DNA of 35,873 bases from JAFGWO01 sp965603295 (GCA_965603295.1 CBFDCL010000012.1:1-35873), one strand, 5' to 3'. Shown: positions 24,615 to 34,000, counted from the first letter of the stretch. Made by a program: numbers and translations. The notes: generated by a model from the sequence alone, not told the origin.

Positions 24615-25913
24615 TTAACGCTTCCATCTGTCAATCAGGTACGGCTTGTACCTTTCGAAAACGTCGCACAGTGATTCCAGCCTGCGTTCCACCTCGCCAG
24701 AATCGCTCTCGGCAAGCTCCAAAACCAGTGAGGCAACCTTTCCGAGGTAAAGGGGGGTTAATGTCTTCATGATGTGGTCACGGTTCATGATCCGTCTGTG
24801 CCAGGCCACGGCGTAGTCGTAAATGATCCGTGTCCATAGCTCGTCATCAAGGTTGAAAGGATCGGAACCCCTCACTGAATTAAGCAGATCCATGGTCGCC
24901 GGCTCCAGGATCCGGGCCCAGAGTTCGCCGAGCTCCTGCATCCCTGCCCCGAACATGTGGATCATACGGTCGGTGTTAACGTTGACCGGTTCCAGCCCAA
25001 CAGCGAACTGGAATCCGAAAAGAGGAACGGGGGCCGCGCCGTTAACCTGTTTCCATGTACCCTCGTATTCCTCCATGAGCTGGAATACGGAGCCCACTAC
25101 CTGGGTGAGCATGGCCGACAGATCGGAACCCGGATCCTTTGCGGCGTGGATCTTAGCTCCCAGGAAAGACTGGCAGACTTTAAAACCGTTGGCCACAGCC
25201 GTTGTGGTCATCCATATGTCGATGCCGAACCGGGCCACGTCGGTTTCCCATACATCCTTGGAAAGGTAGAACCCGGCCATCCGGCCCGAGAACCCGAAAT
25301 CACCTCCGATGGGCTGACGAATCCTTTTTCCGTAAAGGGCGCTGGTCATGGGAAAAACGATACTGTTGGTAATAGTCCCGTCGTACTTATGGCGCAGGTA
25401 ATAGGGGTTAATGAAGTCGAACTCCTCCTCGAGGACTGGTCTGATGAGGAGGTCGATCCACTCGGGTGTGATGCTGCGCAGATCCGAATCCACCACCGCG
25501 CAGGCCTTAACATCCAGTTGACGGGCGATCTCGAACACTGTTCTGAAAGCGCTTCCCTTGCCGGGAATGCCGTGGTAGGGGGTAATGATTTTGGAAAAAA
25601 GATCCCTCCTGCGGGGGATCAAAAGAGGCTGAAAGTCGTCGATAAGGGTATTCTCAACGATGTTCTTGGTGTCGTCTGTGGATCCTCCGTCTGAGTTGAC
25701 CAGAACGGTGGTCATCTCGGGAAAGTACTTGGCCACACCTGCCTGAGCGGCCCGAACCACATGGGCGATGGTATCTTCGTTGTTGAAGCTGGGGATGCCG
25801 ATAACGAGATCCGCTTTTCCGATCTCTTTCAGCTTCGATTTGACCTCTTCTCTCAGGACAACGGTATCGATTTTCCACCCCCACCGGTCACGCGGGTTTT
25901 CACCGCCGGGCAT
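24615..25913 (-). CDS. GT-A glycosyltransferase related to glucosyl-/mannosylglycerate synthases (GT78/GT81-like)
   Basis: A 432-residue soluble enzyme. LVIGIPSFNNEDTI at 36-49 and NSDGGSTDDT at 73-82 form the nucleotide-binding half, HGIPGKGSAFRT at 114-125 resembles the PGKG loop of mannosylglycerate synthase, AVVDSDLRSITPEWI at 139-153 holds the metal-binding DSD, and RQPIGGDFGFS with FGIDIWMTTTAVANG matches the acceptor-site blocks of that group. The C-terminal 130 residues are helical. These enzymes make glycosylated glycerate solutes or related compounds; the neighbouring tension-sensing channel protein fits a compatible-solute role, but donor and acceptor are not readable from sequence. 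The RBS of ATG 25913 is weak. It sits 14 bases after the upstream gene and 11 before the channel gene. Confidence 0.75.
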   Translation of the reverse strand: MPGGENPRDRWGWKIDTVVLREEVKSKLKEIGKADLVIGIPSFNNEDTIAHVVRAAQAGVAKYFPEMTTVLVNSDGGSTDDTKNIVENTLIDDFQPLLIPRRRDLFSKIITPYHGIPGKGSAFRTVFEIARQLDVKACAVVDSDLRSITPEWIDLLIRPVLEEEFDFINPYYLRHKYDGTITNSIVFPMTSALYGKRIRQPIGGDFGFSGRMAGFYLSKDVWETDVARFGIDIWMTTTAVANGFKVCQSFLGAKIHAAKDPGSDLSAMLTQVVGSVFQLMEEYEGTWKQVNGAAPVPLFGFQFAVGLEPVNVNTDRMIHMFGAGMQELGELWARILEPATMDLLNSVRGSDPFNLDDELWTRIIYDYAVAWHRRIMNRDHIMKTLTPLYLGKVASLVLELAESDSGEVERRLESLCDVFERYKPYLIDRWKR

Positions 25914-25927
25914 GTCCCTGGCACGAT

Positions 25928-26686
25928 CTAGATGGTTGTCTTGTCCTCCAGTTTCGGGTCAAGGGATTGAATACAGGAGTAAATGGTCAGTGTCATCCGG
26001 TGGACGAGGAGCAAGATCAAAACGATGAAAATGGCCATCAGGAAAAGGTTCTGCTTTCTCCAGGGGCTTCCGGGTTCCACCGTTTTCTGGTGTAAGACTT
26101 CCGAAAGCCCCCCGTCGTGGCCGAGGGTCACTCCGTTTTCCTCCTGGACATAAAAGGGACGATCGCTCCACCCATAGACGGTCACCGTTTCTCCGGGGTT
26201 TACGTCACCGATAAAATACCGATTACCGACCGGGACCAGGATCTCCCCTTCCATCCCGCTTCGGCGGACCTCCACCGACCGGATCTCGGGAAACATGACG
26301 AACACCTTCCCAAAGGTTTTCAGGCTGTCGTTCTCGATGTTCAAACGGTAGTAATGAGTGTAGTAAAAGAGCGGGTCATTGGAAAGATCCCAGAGAACAT
26401 ATGTTTTGAGATATTGTTCCACTTCATCGAGAACCTTGTGGGCTGTTTGTTTTTCTCTTTCTGGAACATTAACCCAGTAGCCGAAGGCATCCCTGGACAG
26501 TTTTGGGGCAAGGATTCCTGGAAGGAGGGCCGAGTCCGATGGTACGTGCAGTTCGTGCACGGAAAGATGGCCCGTGAGGACAGGGGAGTGATGAGTCATG
26601 TGTTTGTAGAGCTTGACCATCCCGAAAGTGGCCAGGCCACCGACACCGATTGTCAGGAGAATAATGAATAAAGGCCTCATTCTCAT
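25928..26686 (-). CDS. Membrane protein with a large periplasmic loop, unknown function
   Basis: A 252-residue protein with a TM at about 5-25, a periplasmic region of about 180 residues, and a second TM near 212-232 (NLFLMAIFIVLILLLVHRM). The middle part has beta-rich stretches (VEVRRSGMEGEILVPVGNRYFIGDVNPGETVTVYGW) similar in layout to the DUF3592 and E3-ligase-like (GIDE) domains of bacterial membrane proteins, but I cannot assign it. It is the first gene of the minus-strand operon with the glycosyltransferase and channel protein. ATG 26686 has GGGGAAC upstream; a second ATG two codons later is possible. Confidence 0.65.
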   Translation of the reverse strand: MRMRPLFIILLTIGVGGLATFGMVKLYKHMTHHSPVLTGHLSVHELHVPSDSALLPGILAPKLSRDAFGYWVNVPEREKQTAHKVLDEVEQYLKTYVLWDLSNDPLFYYTHYYRLNIENDSLKTFGKVFVMFPEIRSVEVRRSGMEGEILVPVGNRYFIGDVNPGETVTVYGWSDRPFYVQEENGVTLGHDGGLSEVLHQKTVEPGSPWRKQNLFLMAIFIVLILLLVHRMTLTIYSCIQSLDPKLEDKTTI

Positions 26687-26842
26687 AAAGTTGTTCCCCT
26701 GGCTGTCTTTCCATGTTGAAAATATTCAGAAATGGCTGATCGGAACCTTGAACTATTAATTCTACTATAGAGACCCGGAGATGAACAGTAGGCAGAGAAA
26801 TCGATGGGGGGCAGTTATGTTCCTGCGGAAAACCCTGAACTT

Positions 26843-26871
26843 ATCCATACGCTCACCAAATACGTTATAAT
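26843..26871 (+). promoter_or_regulatory. Probable promoter of the DHOD-like gene
   Basis: A perfect -10 hexamer TATAAT at 26866-26871 lies 31 bases before the start codon. No good -35 is seen; TTATCC at 26841-26846 at 19-base spacing is the best candidate. The placement is inference. Confidence 0.4.
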
Positions 26872-26902
26872 AAACGTTACACACAGGCAAAAGGAGGTTT
26901 TC

Positions 26903-27886
26903 ATGGCGGATCTGTCGGTAACCTACATGAGCCTTCCCTTGAAGAATCCCATCATCGTTGGCAGTTCGAGTCTGACCCAATCGGTTGACAGTATTCGTCA
27001 ATGCGAAGGGGCAGGTGCAGGAGCCGTGGTGTTAAAATCCCTCTTCGAGGAGCAAATCGAAGGGGACATCCACCAGGCGGAGAGTGAAACCTCCCTCCTG
27101 GCTCACACCGAGGCCCACGATTACGTTCACCAGACGGCCCTTCAAATGAGCCAGGACAAGTATCTCCGGCTCATCAGGGAGGCGAAAAAAACGGTGTCCA
27201 TCCCGGTCATCGCGAGCCTCAACTGTATCCGGGCGGACTGGTGGACCAGCTACGCCGTGAAGATGGCTGAGGCCGGGGCCGATGCCATTGAGCTTAATAT
27301 CGCTATCCTGCCGACTTATCTCATGGAAAAAGGCAGCGAGGTGGAGGCCACTTACATACGGATCGTTGAGAGCGTTCGAAAGAAAGTTAATATCCCCATC
27401 GCCGTAAAAATCGGGCCGTACTTTTCATCTCTTCCACATACATCGCATGCTCTCGCACGGGCGGGGGCGGACTCCCTGGTCCTTTTTCACCGATTCTGCC
27501 AATTCGATATCAATATCGACAACATGAATCTGGAATACGGATACCGTTTCAGCACACCCCAGGATATCCACATCCCCCTGCGGTGGATCGCCATCCTTTT
27601 CACCCAGGCGGAGTGTGAATTGGCAGCCACCGCCGGTGTCTACGACGGGGAAGCGGTGATCAAGCATATTCTCGCCGGGGCGCAGGTCGTCCAGGTCTGT
27701 TCCGCCCTCTACCAGAAAGGGCTGAGCAGAATCGGAGATATACTGAATGACCTTGAAGATTGGATGATCGAATACGGGTTTGCCTCCATCGATGATTTCC
27801 GGGGGAAGATGAGCATGGAACTGGAGGGGAAGCCGGATTACTATCAGAGGCTCCAGTACATCAAGGTGTTTTCAGGGGTGGAATAA
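26903..27886 (+). CDS. Dihydroorotate dehydrogenase-like protein
   Basis: A 327-residue (beta/alpha)8 flavoprotein of the DHODH superfamily. The N-terminus (ADLSVTYMSLPLKNPIIVGSSSLTQS) is the FMN-site strand and loop of class-1-like members; IPVIASLNCIRADWW, ADAIELNIAILP and IPIAVKIGPYF are the following barrel strands, and AGAQVVQVCSALYQKG is the C-terminal FMN-phosphate region. It differs from true PyrD: the active-site Ser/Cys loop is changed (ELNIAILP instead of the usual NxSCPN), so the substrate is probably not dihydroorotate. Such paralogues are widespread and usually unassigned. ATG 26903 follows AAGGAGG; the frame is open further up to 26804 but without a site. Confidence 0.88.
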   Translation: MADLSVTYMSLPLKNPIIVGSSSLTQSVDSIRQCEGAGAGAVVLKSLFEEQIEGDIHQAESETSLLAHTEAHDYVHQTALQMSQDKYLRLIREAKKTVSIPVIASLNCIRADWWTSYAVKMAEAGADAIELNIAILPTYLMEKGSEVEATYIRIVESVRKKVNIPIAVKIGPYFSSLPHTSHALARAGADSLVLFHRFCQFDINIDNMNLEYGYRFSTPQDIHIPLRWIAILFTQAECELAATAGVYDGEAVIKHILAGAQVVQVCSALYQKGLSRIGDILNDLEDWMIEYGFASIDDFRGKMSMELEGKPDYYQRLQYIKVFSGVE

Positions 27887-27888
27887 AG

Positions 27889-27968
27889 AATCAGAATTCA
27901 GAAGGAAAAAAAAGTTTGAAGTTTGATGTTTGAAGTTGCGGGTTCAACCTTGGATCTTGGGTTTTGGA
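27889..27968 (+). repeat. Heptad array in a convergent spacer
   Basis: AATCAGA and ATTCAGA (27889, 27896) begin just after the DHOD-like stop. After an A-rich stretch, eight units follow in step: AGTTTGA (27913, 27920), TGTTTGA, AGTTGCG, GGTTCAA, CCTTGGA (27948), TCTTGGG and TTTTGGA (27962). Confidence 0.85.
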
Positions 27969-27990
27969 CCGATTTTTCCTCCTCTTCCTT

Positions 27991-28638
27991 TCACAGCAGC
28001 ATTTCGGCCAGACGTTCCGGTGAATCTACGAGAACCTCAGCGCCGGCATCGGCCAACTCCTCCCTTGTCCCGTAACCGTAAGTTACCCCCACAGGGTAGC
28101 AGCCGTTGGCGACGGCCGCTTCCGCGTCGAACTTCCTGTCCCCAACCATGATGGTATCCGCCGCTGGCAGGTTGAACTCTCTGAGGACCTCAGCCACCAG
28201 GTCCGCCTTGCAGTTCCGGCCGTCCCCTCCTTTCTCACCCCGGACGGAGATGAAATGGCCGTCCAGCCCGTGATTCTCGAGAATCATGCCCGCCATGGCC
28301 TCGTTTCGGGCCGTAACCACGAAAAGGGAACGGGTTCCCGCATGCAGGGCATGGAGCATCTCCGGGATCCCCTCAAAAGGGCAGGCCTGGGGAAGTCCCA
28401 GTTTGGCATACAACGTACGATAGGTAGTGACCGCAAGTCCCAGATCAGGAAACTCTTCCCCGAGGAGGATTGAGAAGACCGTTTCCAGGGGGTAACCCAC
28501 GAGGGGACGAAAAGCCTGGATGCTTCCGGGATCCGCTCCAAGGGATTGCAGGGTGGCCAGGAGGGTCTCCTCAATGCCGGGCAGGGAATCGATGAGAGTG
28601 CCGTCGAGGTCAAAAAGGATGTTAGGTGTGTTTTTCAA
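27991..28638 (-). CDS. HAD-family phosphatase (phosphoglycolate phosphatase-like)
   Basis: A 215-residue HAD hydrolase of subclass IA. Motif I is FDLDGTLIDS at 9-18 with the Asp nucleophile at 10, motif II is VVTARNE near 107, the motif III Lys is in KADLV near 145, and motif IV is GDRKFDAEAA near 168. A helical cap lies at about 18-85. The enzyme hydrolyses small phosphate esters; Gph-like (2-phosphoglycolate) or PpaX-like activity are both possible. The start is TTG at 28638 because motif I begins only nine codons later and no ATG lies between; GGGAGA is about 11 bases upstream. It converges on the DHOD-like gene through a heptad array. Confidence 0.87.
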   Translation of the reverse strand: MKNTPNILFDLDGTLIDSLPGIEETLLATLQSLGADPGSIQAFRPLVGYPLETVFSILLGEEFPDLGLAVTTYRTLYAKLGLPQACPFEGIPEMLHALHAGTRSLFVVTARNEAMAGMILENHGLDGHFISVRGEKGGDGRNCKADLVAEVLREFNLPAADTIMVGDRKFDAEAAVANGCYPVGVTYGYGTREELADAGAEVLVDSPERLAEMLL

Positions 28639-28714
28639 TTAGGGACCGTCTCCCCTGAGCCTTGTCAGGTGATGTAACGCTGTACCTTATCACAACCTGC
28701 GGTGAAAGTTGCGG

Positions 28715-28749
28715 CCAATGAAATCCCCCCCGGAATGGTCCGGGGGGGA
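28715..28749 (-). terminator. Terminator of the coiled-coil protein gene
   Basis: A ten-base-pair stem with seven G:C pairs in a row (TCCCCCCCGG at 28724-28733, CCGGGGGGGA at 28740-28749) and a six-base loop. On the minus strand it is followed by TTTCATT. Confidence 0.7.
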
Positions 28750-28827
28750 GTGGGTTAACTGATTACCGATGCGCTGTCGCACATCCGTTTCCTCAGGTTC
28801 CCGTGCAGGAACCAGGGTCAGCCCTGT

Positions 28828-29091
28828 TTAATTAAGGGATTCCTTCAGTTTTTTTTCGATCCGTCTGTCGGCCTCCACTTCAAGCTCCCTCCTCATCTCC
28901 TGCTCGGCATAGGAGGTGGCTTTGGTGGCATGCTCCTGCATTTTCCCCCCGCAGTGGATGTTGGATCCAACATCCACCTGAACCGCGATTTCTTCAGCGG
29001 CCGCAGCCATCCGGGCCTCCATCTCCAACTCGATCCACTGCTGAGCTTCCTTCTTCAACTTCTCCCGAAGAACCTCATTTTCCTTTGTCAT
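28828..29091 (-). CDS. Small coiled-coil protein
   Basis: An 87-residue, Glu/Lys/Arg/Ala-rich protein predicted to be almost entirely helical (VLREKLKKEAQQWIELEMEARMAAAAEE and SYAEQEMRRELEVEADRRIEKKLKE), with a short break VDVGSNIHCGG in the middle. The break is encoded by a perfect 24-bp palindrome (28954-28977). AAGGAG eight bases before ATG 29091 sets the start; the open frame runs to 29145. Function unknown; the two helical halves could form a hairpin. Its single Cys lies in the loop. Confidence 0.6.
   Translation of the reverse strand: MTKENEVLREKLKKEAQQWIELEMEARMAAAAEEIAVQVDVGSNIHCGGKMQEHATKATSYAEQEMRRELEVEADRRIEKKLKESLN
28954..28977. repeat. Perfect 24-bp palindrome inside a coding sequence
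   Basis: GTGGATGTTGGA is followed at once by its exact reverse complement TCCAACATCCAC. It encodes the loop between two helices of the coiled-coil protein. It has no spacer, so it is a true palindrome and not a stem-loop with a loop. Confidence 0.85.
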
Positions 29092-29204
29092 CCTATGATC
29101 TCCTTTTCTTTTCCCGACTGATTTTCTTTGCTTCAAGTTAACCATGTTCCGTGGGACTTCAACCCCGAAGACAACGATTTTTCCCTGGCACCGGAAAAAT
29201 TAAA

Positions 29205-29410
29205 AATTGAGGATTGAGAAATTGGAACGGTTTGAAAGTTTAAATGTTTGAAAGTTTGAGGTTGCCCAAAGGATCCAAAATTCAAAATCCAGGTTCCAAG
29301 GGGAAATACCCCGGACGTTTAACGTTGGACATTGGACCGCACATCCGAGATCTGAAATTTTTCGCCAATCACTAATCACTCATCACTGTTTGTTCCCTCT
29401 GAACTCTGAA
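29205..29410 (-). repeat. Heptad arrays between the pilin-like and coiled-coil genes
   Basis: Several arrays follow one another: AATTGAG, GATTGAG (29205, 29212); TTTGAAA and GTTTGAG (29247, 29254); ATCCAAA, ATTCAAA, ATCCAGG and TTCCAAG (29273-29300); a small GGGG/CCCC hairpin near 29301-29312; GACGTTT, AACGTTG and GACATTG (29314-29334); AATCACT twice and CATCACT (29367-29387); CTCTGAA twice (29397, 29404). Almost the whole 29205-29410 stretch is made of such words. Confidence 0.8.
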
Positions 29411-29420
29411 CTTCATAAAT

Positions 29421-29840
29421 TTACTCCTGGATGATCCCGGAAGGGGTTGCCAAAAAGCGGACGGCCGTCCGGTTCGCGGAAATGACGTTCAGGGTGTAGG
29501 AGGCCCCGTCACCAGAGTAAAGGAAAGACCCGCTGAGCATCCGTGCTTCGGATTCACTGGCCGGAAGGTTGGTTCCCGGGACCGCTGCGCGGAACTCGAA
29601 GTAGCCTAAAGGCCCCGGAGGATAGCGGTTGTCGGTGGTTCCAATGGAATACTGTGTCAGAGCGGAACGGATGGTGTTCAAGTTGACTTTTGTGACCCCG
29701 ATGATGGCGTCGTCTTTCTGCTGCAGGAATATTGGAATTGCAACGGAAGCGAGGATTCCCAGGATGGAAAGCACGATGAGGAGCTCCACCAGAGAAAACC
29801 CGGCCCTTCCGCTGGGTCGATCGTGTCTCCCGGTGCCCAT
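29421..29840 (-). CDS. Type IV pilin / pseudopilin-like protein
   Basis: A 139-residue prepilin. The leader MGTGRHDRPSGRAG is followed by FSLVELLIVLSILGILASVAIPIF: cleavage after Gly14, Phe as the new N-terminus, Glu at +5, then the hydrophobic stalk helix. The C-terminal domain has VNLNTIRSALTQYSIGTTDNRYPP, the alpha/beta head typical of GspG/PilA-like major subunits. It would be processed by PilD and assembled into a pilus or secretion pseudopilus; no assembly genes are nearby. GGAGGAG seven bases before ATG 29840 sets the start, although the frame is open to 29975. Confidence 0.88.
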   Translation of the reverse strand: MGTGRHDRPSGRAGFSLVELLIVLSILGILASVAIPIFLQQKDDAIIGVTKVNLNTIRSALTQYSIGTTDNRYPPGPLGYFEFRAAVPGTNLPASESEARMLSGSFLYSGDGASYTLNVISANRTAVRFLATPSGIIQE

Positions 29841-29911
29841 AATACTCCTCCCGTCAGGGTTTTCCTGCCCCGGAATTTCGGAAAAAAATTGACCATCCTT
29901 TTCTACACGAT

Positions 29912-29928
29912 TTTCCTGCAACAGGAAA
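29912..29928. promoter_or_regulatory. Palindrome upstream of the pilin-like gene
   Basis: TTTCCTG, CAA, CAGGAAA: a perfect seven-base dyad about 75 bases upstream of the pilin start. It could be an operator or part of a promoter region; no T-run follows, so it is not a terminator. Confidence 0.3.
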
Positions 29929-30086
29929 CAACCCGAATCTGGAAAAAGGATATTAATGTCATGAGGCCGCCTCATTTCCCGCGACGTGGTGGAACCTTCC
30001 TTAAAGGTGGGGTTTCGTGTTAAACAGGAAGCGACCCCGGATGACGAGGATCACTCCTCTGGTTGAGAGGGACCCACCGGGAGAGA

Positions 30087-30761
30087 ATGAAGGTCATCCT
30101 CCGCGTAAGGTTCGGGACAATGGGCAGATTCCGTCGACGTTACTACGATATCTTTTCATCCTTTTACGATCTCATCATCAACCTTCATTCCAGGGATAAG
30201 AGTGCCGGTCTGCGGGATTTCCTTGTGGAATCATCGGGGGTCAGGCCTGGAGACGTGGTCCTCGACATCTGTACCGGAACCGGGTCCGTTGCCATCCGGG
30301 CCGGAGAAGAGGTTAAAAGCCCCGGCGGGAAGGTCGTGGCCCTGGATTTTTCCCACGGTATGCTGAAAAAAGCCCGGCGAAAAATTAAAGACAGCACACG
30401 AAAACGTGTTCACCTTGTGGAAGCCGACGTTTCCAGCATGCCTTTTGCCGATGGTTCCTTTGATGTTGTGACCTGTTCTCACGCCATGTACGAGTTAACG
30501 GCCCAGGCGCGAAAGGAAGGGCTGGGGGAGATCAGGAGGGTGTTGAAAAAAGGCGGGTCCTTTTTCATGATGGAGCACGAGGTTCCGGAAAAGCCGTTTA
30601 TCCGGTTCCTTTACTATGTTCGCCTGACCACCATGGGGTCGCGGGAAAACCGAGGGTTCGCCAGGGACGAAACGTTGGAACTTGGTCAGCACTTTTCCGA
30701 TGTTAGGAAAAGCCATTCACCAACGGGGAAATCGAAGCTGATATCAGGTAGAAAAAGTTGA
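30087..30761 (+). CDS. Class I SAM-dependent methyltransferase (UbiE/MenG-like)
   Basis: A 224-residue protein. Motif I VVLDICTGTGSVAIRAG near 57-72 binds SAM, VVALDFSHGMLKKARRK is post-I with the acidic residue, ADVSSMPFADGSFDVVTCSHAMYEL is the motif II/substrate region common to UbiE/COQ5-type enzymes, and EIRRVLKKGGSFFMMEHEVP is motif III. Substrate could be a quinone precursor or another small molecule; the short C-terminus is not like UbiE. ATG 30087 has GGGAGA close upstream; ATG 30120 is an alternative. Its stop codon is provided by a 7-bp repeat array that begins at 30756. Confidence 0.82.
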   Translation: MKVILRVRFGTMGRFRRRYYDIFSSFYDLIINLHSRDKSAGLRDFLVESSGVRPGDVVLDICTGTGSVAIRAGEEVKSPGGKVVALDFSHGMLKKARRKIKDSTRKRVHLVEADVSSMPFADGSFDVVTCSHAMYELTAQARKEGLGEIRRVLKKGGSFFMMEHEVPEKPFIRFLYYVRLTTMGSRENRGFARDETLELGQHFSDVRKSHSPTGKSKLISGRKS

Positions 30762-30930
30762 GAGTTGAGGGTTGAGGATTGAAAAAATGTTTGGAGTTTG
30801 AAGTTTGAGGTTTGAAGTTGTGGATCGCAATCATCGTTATCAGATACTGAAGCGAAGCGATCTCATGGAAAAAAAGTTTAAGTTTTGATGTTTCGGGTTT
30901 GAAGTTGGAACCCTGTCAACGTTCAACAGG
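30756..30930 (+). repeat. Heptad arrays starting inside the methyltransferase stop
   Basis: AGTTGAG (30756, 30763), GGTTGAG, GATTGAA, then TTGGAGT (30791), TTGAAGT, TTGAGGT and TTGAAGT (30812), nine steps in register. The first unit contains the TGA stop (30759-30761). A second block runs at 30875-30930: AGTTTAA, GTTTTGA, TGTTTCG, GGTTTGA, AGTTGGA, ACCCTGT, CAACGTT, CAACAGG, again in step and ending in a CCCTGT/ACAGGG hairpin. Confidence 0.85.
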
Positions 30931-30982
30931 GGAAATCCGTGACTGGCGATCAGGAAAGGCAAATTACTTTTCACGGATGTTA

Positions 30983-31031
30983 ACTTCAAATCTCAAACTT
31001 CAAACTCCAAACTTTAAGTTCCAATCCCCAA
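30983..31031 (-). repeat. Heptad array facing the RND gene end
   Basis: Seven units in step on the plus strand: ACTTCAA (30983), ATCTCAA, ACTTCAA, ACTCCAA, ACTTTAA, GTTCCAA and TCCCCAA (31025). It is the inverted counterpart of the TTGAAGT/TTGAGGT units at 30791-30818 in the same spacer, and ends 14 bases before the RND stop. Confidence 0.85.
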
Positions 31032-31045
31032 GCCGGGAACCGTTC

Positions 31046-34000
31046 CTATTCCCCCGCTCCCCGCAATTTCCTCAATCCGCTAATCAGCGACCCGTGGAAC
31101 CTCCCCACGTCCTCGATGACCATGTAAAGGCACGGCACCAGGACCAGGGTGATCACCGTGGCGAAGAGGATACCGTAGCCGAGGGAGATGGCCATGGGGA
31201 CCATGAAGCGTGCCTGGACGGCTCGTTCGAACATCATGGGGGCCAGGCCGCCGAAGGTGGTGACCGTAGTCAGAAGGATGGGGCGGAAGCGCTGGCTGGC
31301 GGCGTTGAGCACCGCATCGTGAATGGACATGCCCCTTTCCCTGACGCGGCGGTTGGCGAAATCGATGAGGATCAGCGAATCGTTGACCACAACCCCTGAA
31401 AGCGCCACGATCCCGAACATGGAGACCACGCTCAGGCTGTACCCCATAATCATGTGCCCTATGACAGCTCCGATTATACCGAAGGGGATGCTTGTCATGA
31501 CGATAAACGGCTGGGTGTAGCTCTTGAACGGTATAGCGAGCATGGTGAAGATGATGATCATGGCCAGAACAAAACCGATCCTCAGGCTCCCCATGCTCTG
31601 GCGCTGTTCAGCCGCCCGTCCTTCGAAGCTGTACTGCAGGCCCGGGTAGCGGCTGAGCAGCGCGGGCAGTTCATCCTGTCTCAGGGCATTTTCAATTTCG
31701 CCGGCCCGGCTGCGGTTGTTCATGTCGGCTGTGACCTGGACGACGCGCCGGCCGTCACGGCGTTTGATGGTAGTGAACGCCCGGCCGCGTGTTATCTCAA
31801 CGACATCCCTTAAAGGAACGAAAATACCCGAAGGAGTCCGGATCATCATCTCCTGGATGTTGTATTCGGAAACCCGCTCCTCATCCGGCATACGGACCGT
31901 TACCGTGAGTTCGTTGCGTCCCCGCTGCTGGCGCAGAACCCGTGAGCCATAGAAAGAGTTCCTTATCTGCCGAGCAACATTCTGGGCGGTCAGGCCGAGG
32001 ACTTCCCCCTCCGGCTTGAGTGTGAAGTCCAACTGCTCCTTGCCGGGCCGGAACCCGTCGTCAATGTCCTTTAAAATTGAATAGTTGGAAAGTTCCTCCG
32101 CCAGTTCGGCACTGGCCCGCTCCAGGATGGGAATATTACGGTGGGAAAGCTCCACCGTGATCGCGGAGCCGAATCCGGGTCCTCCGAAATTGGAAGCGAA
32201 GTTGATTGTTTGAACGCCCGAAACAGATCCCACCGTCTCTCTCCACCTGCTGGTGAACTCCCCGGTGCTCATGATCTCGTTGCGGATCTCGGGGTCGGCC
32301 AGATAGACCAACATGAACCCGTTGTGTGTCCCCCCGCGGCCAACCCGCGTGTAGATGCCTGTGACCAGTTCCGGATGGCCGGACTCCTCGAGGACTTTTT
32401 CGGCCCCGGAGTACAGCCTTTCCAATACAGCCTCGGTCTTCTCGATAGGTGATCCGAAGGGTAGCTCCACTGTGGCGCGGGAGAAATCCGATTCGACCCT
32501 GGGGAACTGGCTGAATCCCATGCGTCCACTTCGGGCGTAGAAAAAGAAAAAGGCTAGAAGAGCGAGGGCCAGGGCAACCACGAAATAACGCCTCGATAGG
32601 GCCCAATCAAGGAAGGGGCTGAAGCGGTCCCGCACCCAGTTTGTGAACCATCGGGAGAAACCCTGCTGCCTTCGGTGTATCCAGGTTCTCACGCTTCCCC
32701 TGTGCGGTGGTGTGTGATGAGCCAGATGAGCCGGCAGGACGAAAATGGACTCCACCAGCGAGATGATAAACGCCGTGCACACAACCAGGGGGATCATCCT
32801 GAACATTTTGCCCGTTGGGCCGGGCACGAAAAAGAGCGGCATGAAAGCGGCGATGTTGGTCAGGATGCTGAAGGTCACCGGTGTTACGATCTCCCTCGCC
32901 CCCTTGACCGCCGCATCCAGAAGCGTTTCCCCCTCCTGGTAGTAGTGATAGATGTTTTCACCGACGATCACGGCGTCGTCCACCACGATCCCCACGGCGA
33001 TGATGAAGGCGAACAGCGTCATCATGTTGATGGAAATGTTCAATACCGGGAAAAAGAGCAGGGAGCCGAGGAACGAGATGGGGATACCCATCATGACCCA
33101 GAAGGCGAGGCGGAGTTCAAGGAACACGCCCAGGATAAGGAGTATCAGGACAATACCAATAGCCCCGTTTTGAAGGAGCAGTCCGGCGCGTTGTCGGTAC
33201 ATCTCAGAACGATCCCGCCTGATCTCGATCCTGACCCCTTCGGGGAAATCCTCGTTGAGGGCGTCCACCTGTTTCCTGACAGCATTCGCCACCTGGATAG
33301 GTGTCTGGCTGCCGATGCGGAACACATCCAGAAAGACCGTCGGTTCGTTGTTGAAGGTTGCGTAGCTGTCCGTCTCCTCGTAGGAATCGTCGATGGTGGC
33401 GATCTCCTCGAGAAGAACCTGAGTGCCGTCAGGGGCCATGATGATGGGGATGCGGGCGAACTGGCGGCCGTAGTCCCGGCGTTCCTTAACGCGCATGAGG
33501 ATTTCTCCCGTGGAGGTCTTTATCCCGCCCCCGGGGAGGTCCACCGCAGCGTCCCTCAACCTGGCCGCAATTTCGTCAAGGGTCAGGTTGTAGCGGCGAA
33601 GGTTCTCCTGACTGATCTCGATGGAGATCTCGAGAGGCCTGACGCCCTCCAGTTCCACCTGCGTGATGTCTGGATCCGTCAGGAGCTGGTCCCTGGCCAT
33701 CTCACCCAGTTCGTGCAGGGTAGCCTCACTGGTCCGACCGTAGAGAACAAGGTCGACGACGTTGCGCCGGTGGGAGAGCACGGAGACTTCCGGATCGTCC
33801 GCATCCTCGGGGAATGTGCTGATACGGCCGATCTCGCTTTCGATATCATCGGCCAGTTTGAGAAGATCCTGCCCTTCGAGGAGTTTGACCTCCACCCTGC
33901 CGCTTCCCTCCCCGGCAGTGGCGCTGACCTCGTCAACACCGTCAAGCCCCCGGACCGATTCCTCTATGGCGAGGATAAGGCCCTGTTCGACCTCCTCGGG

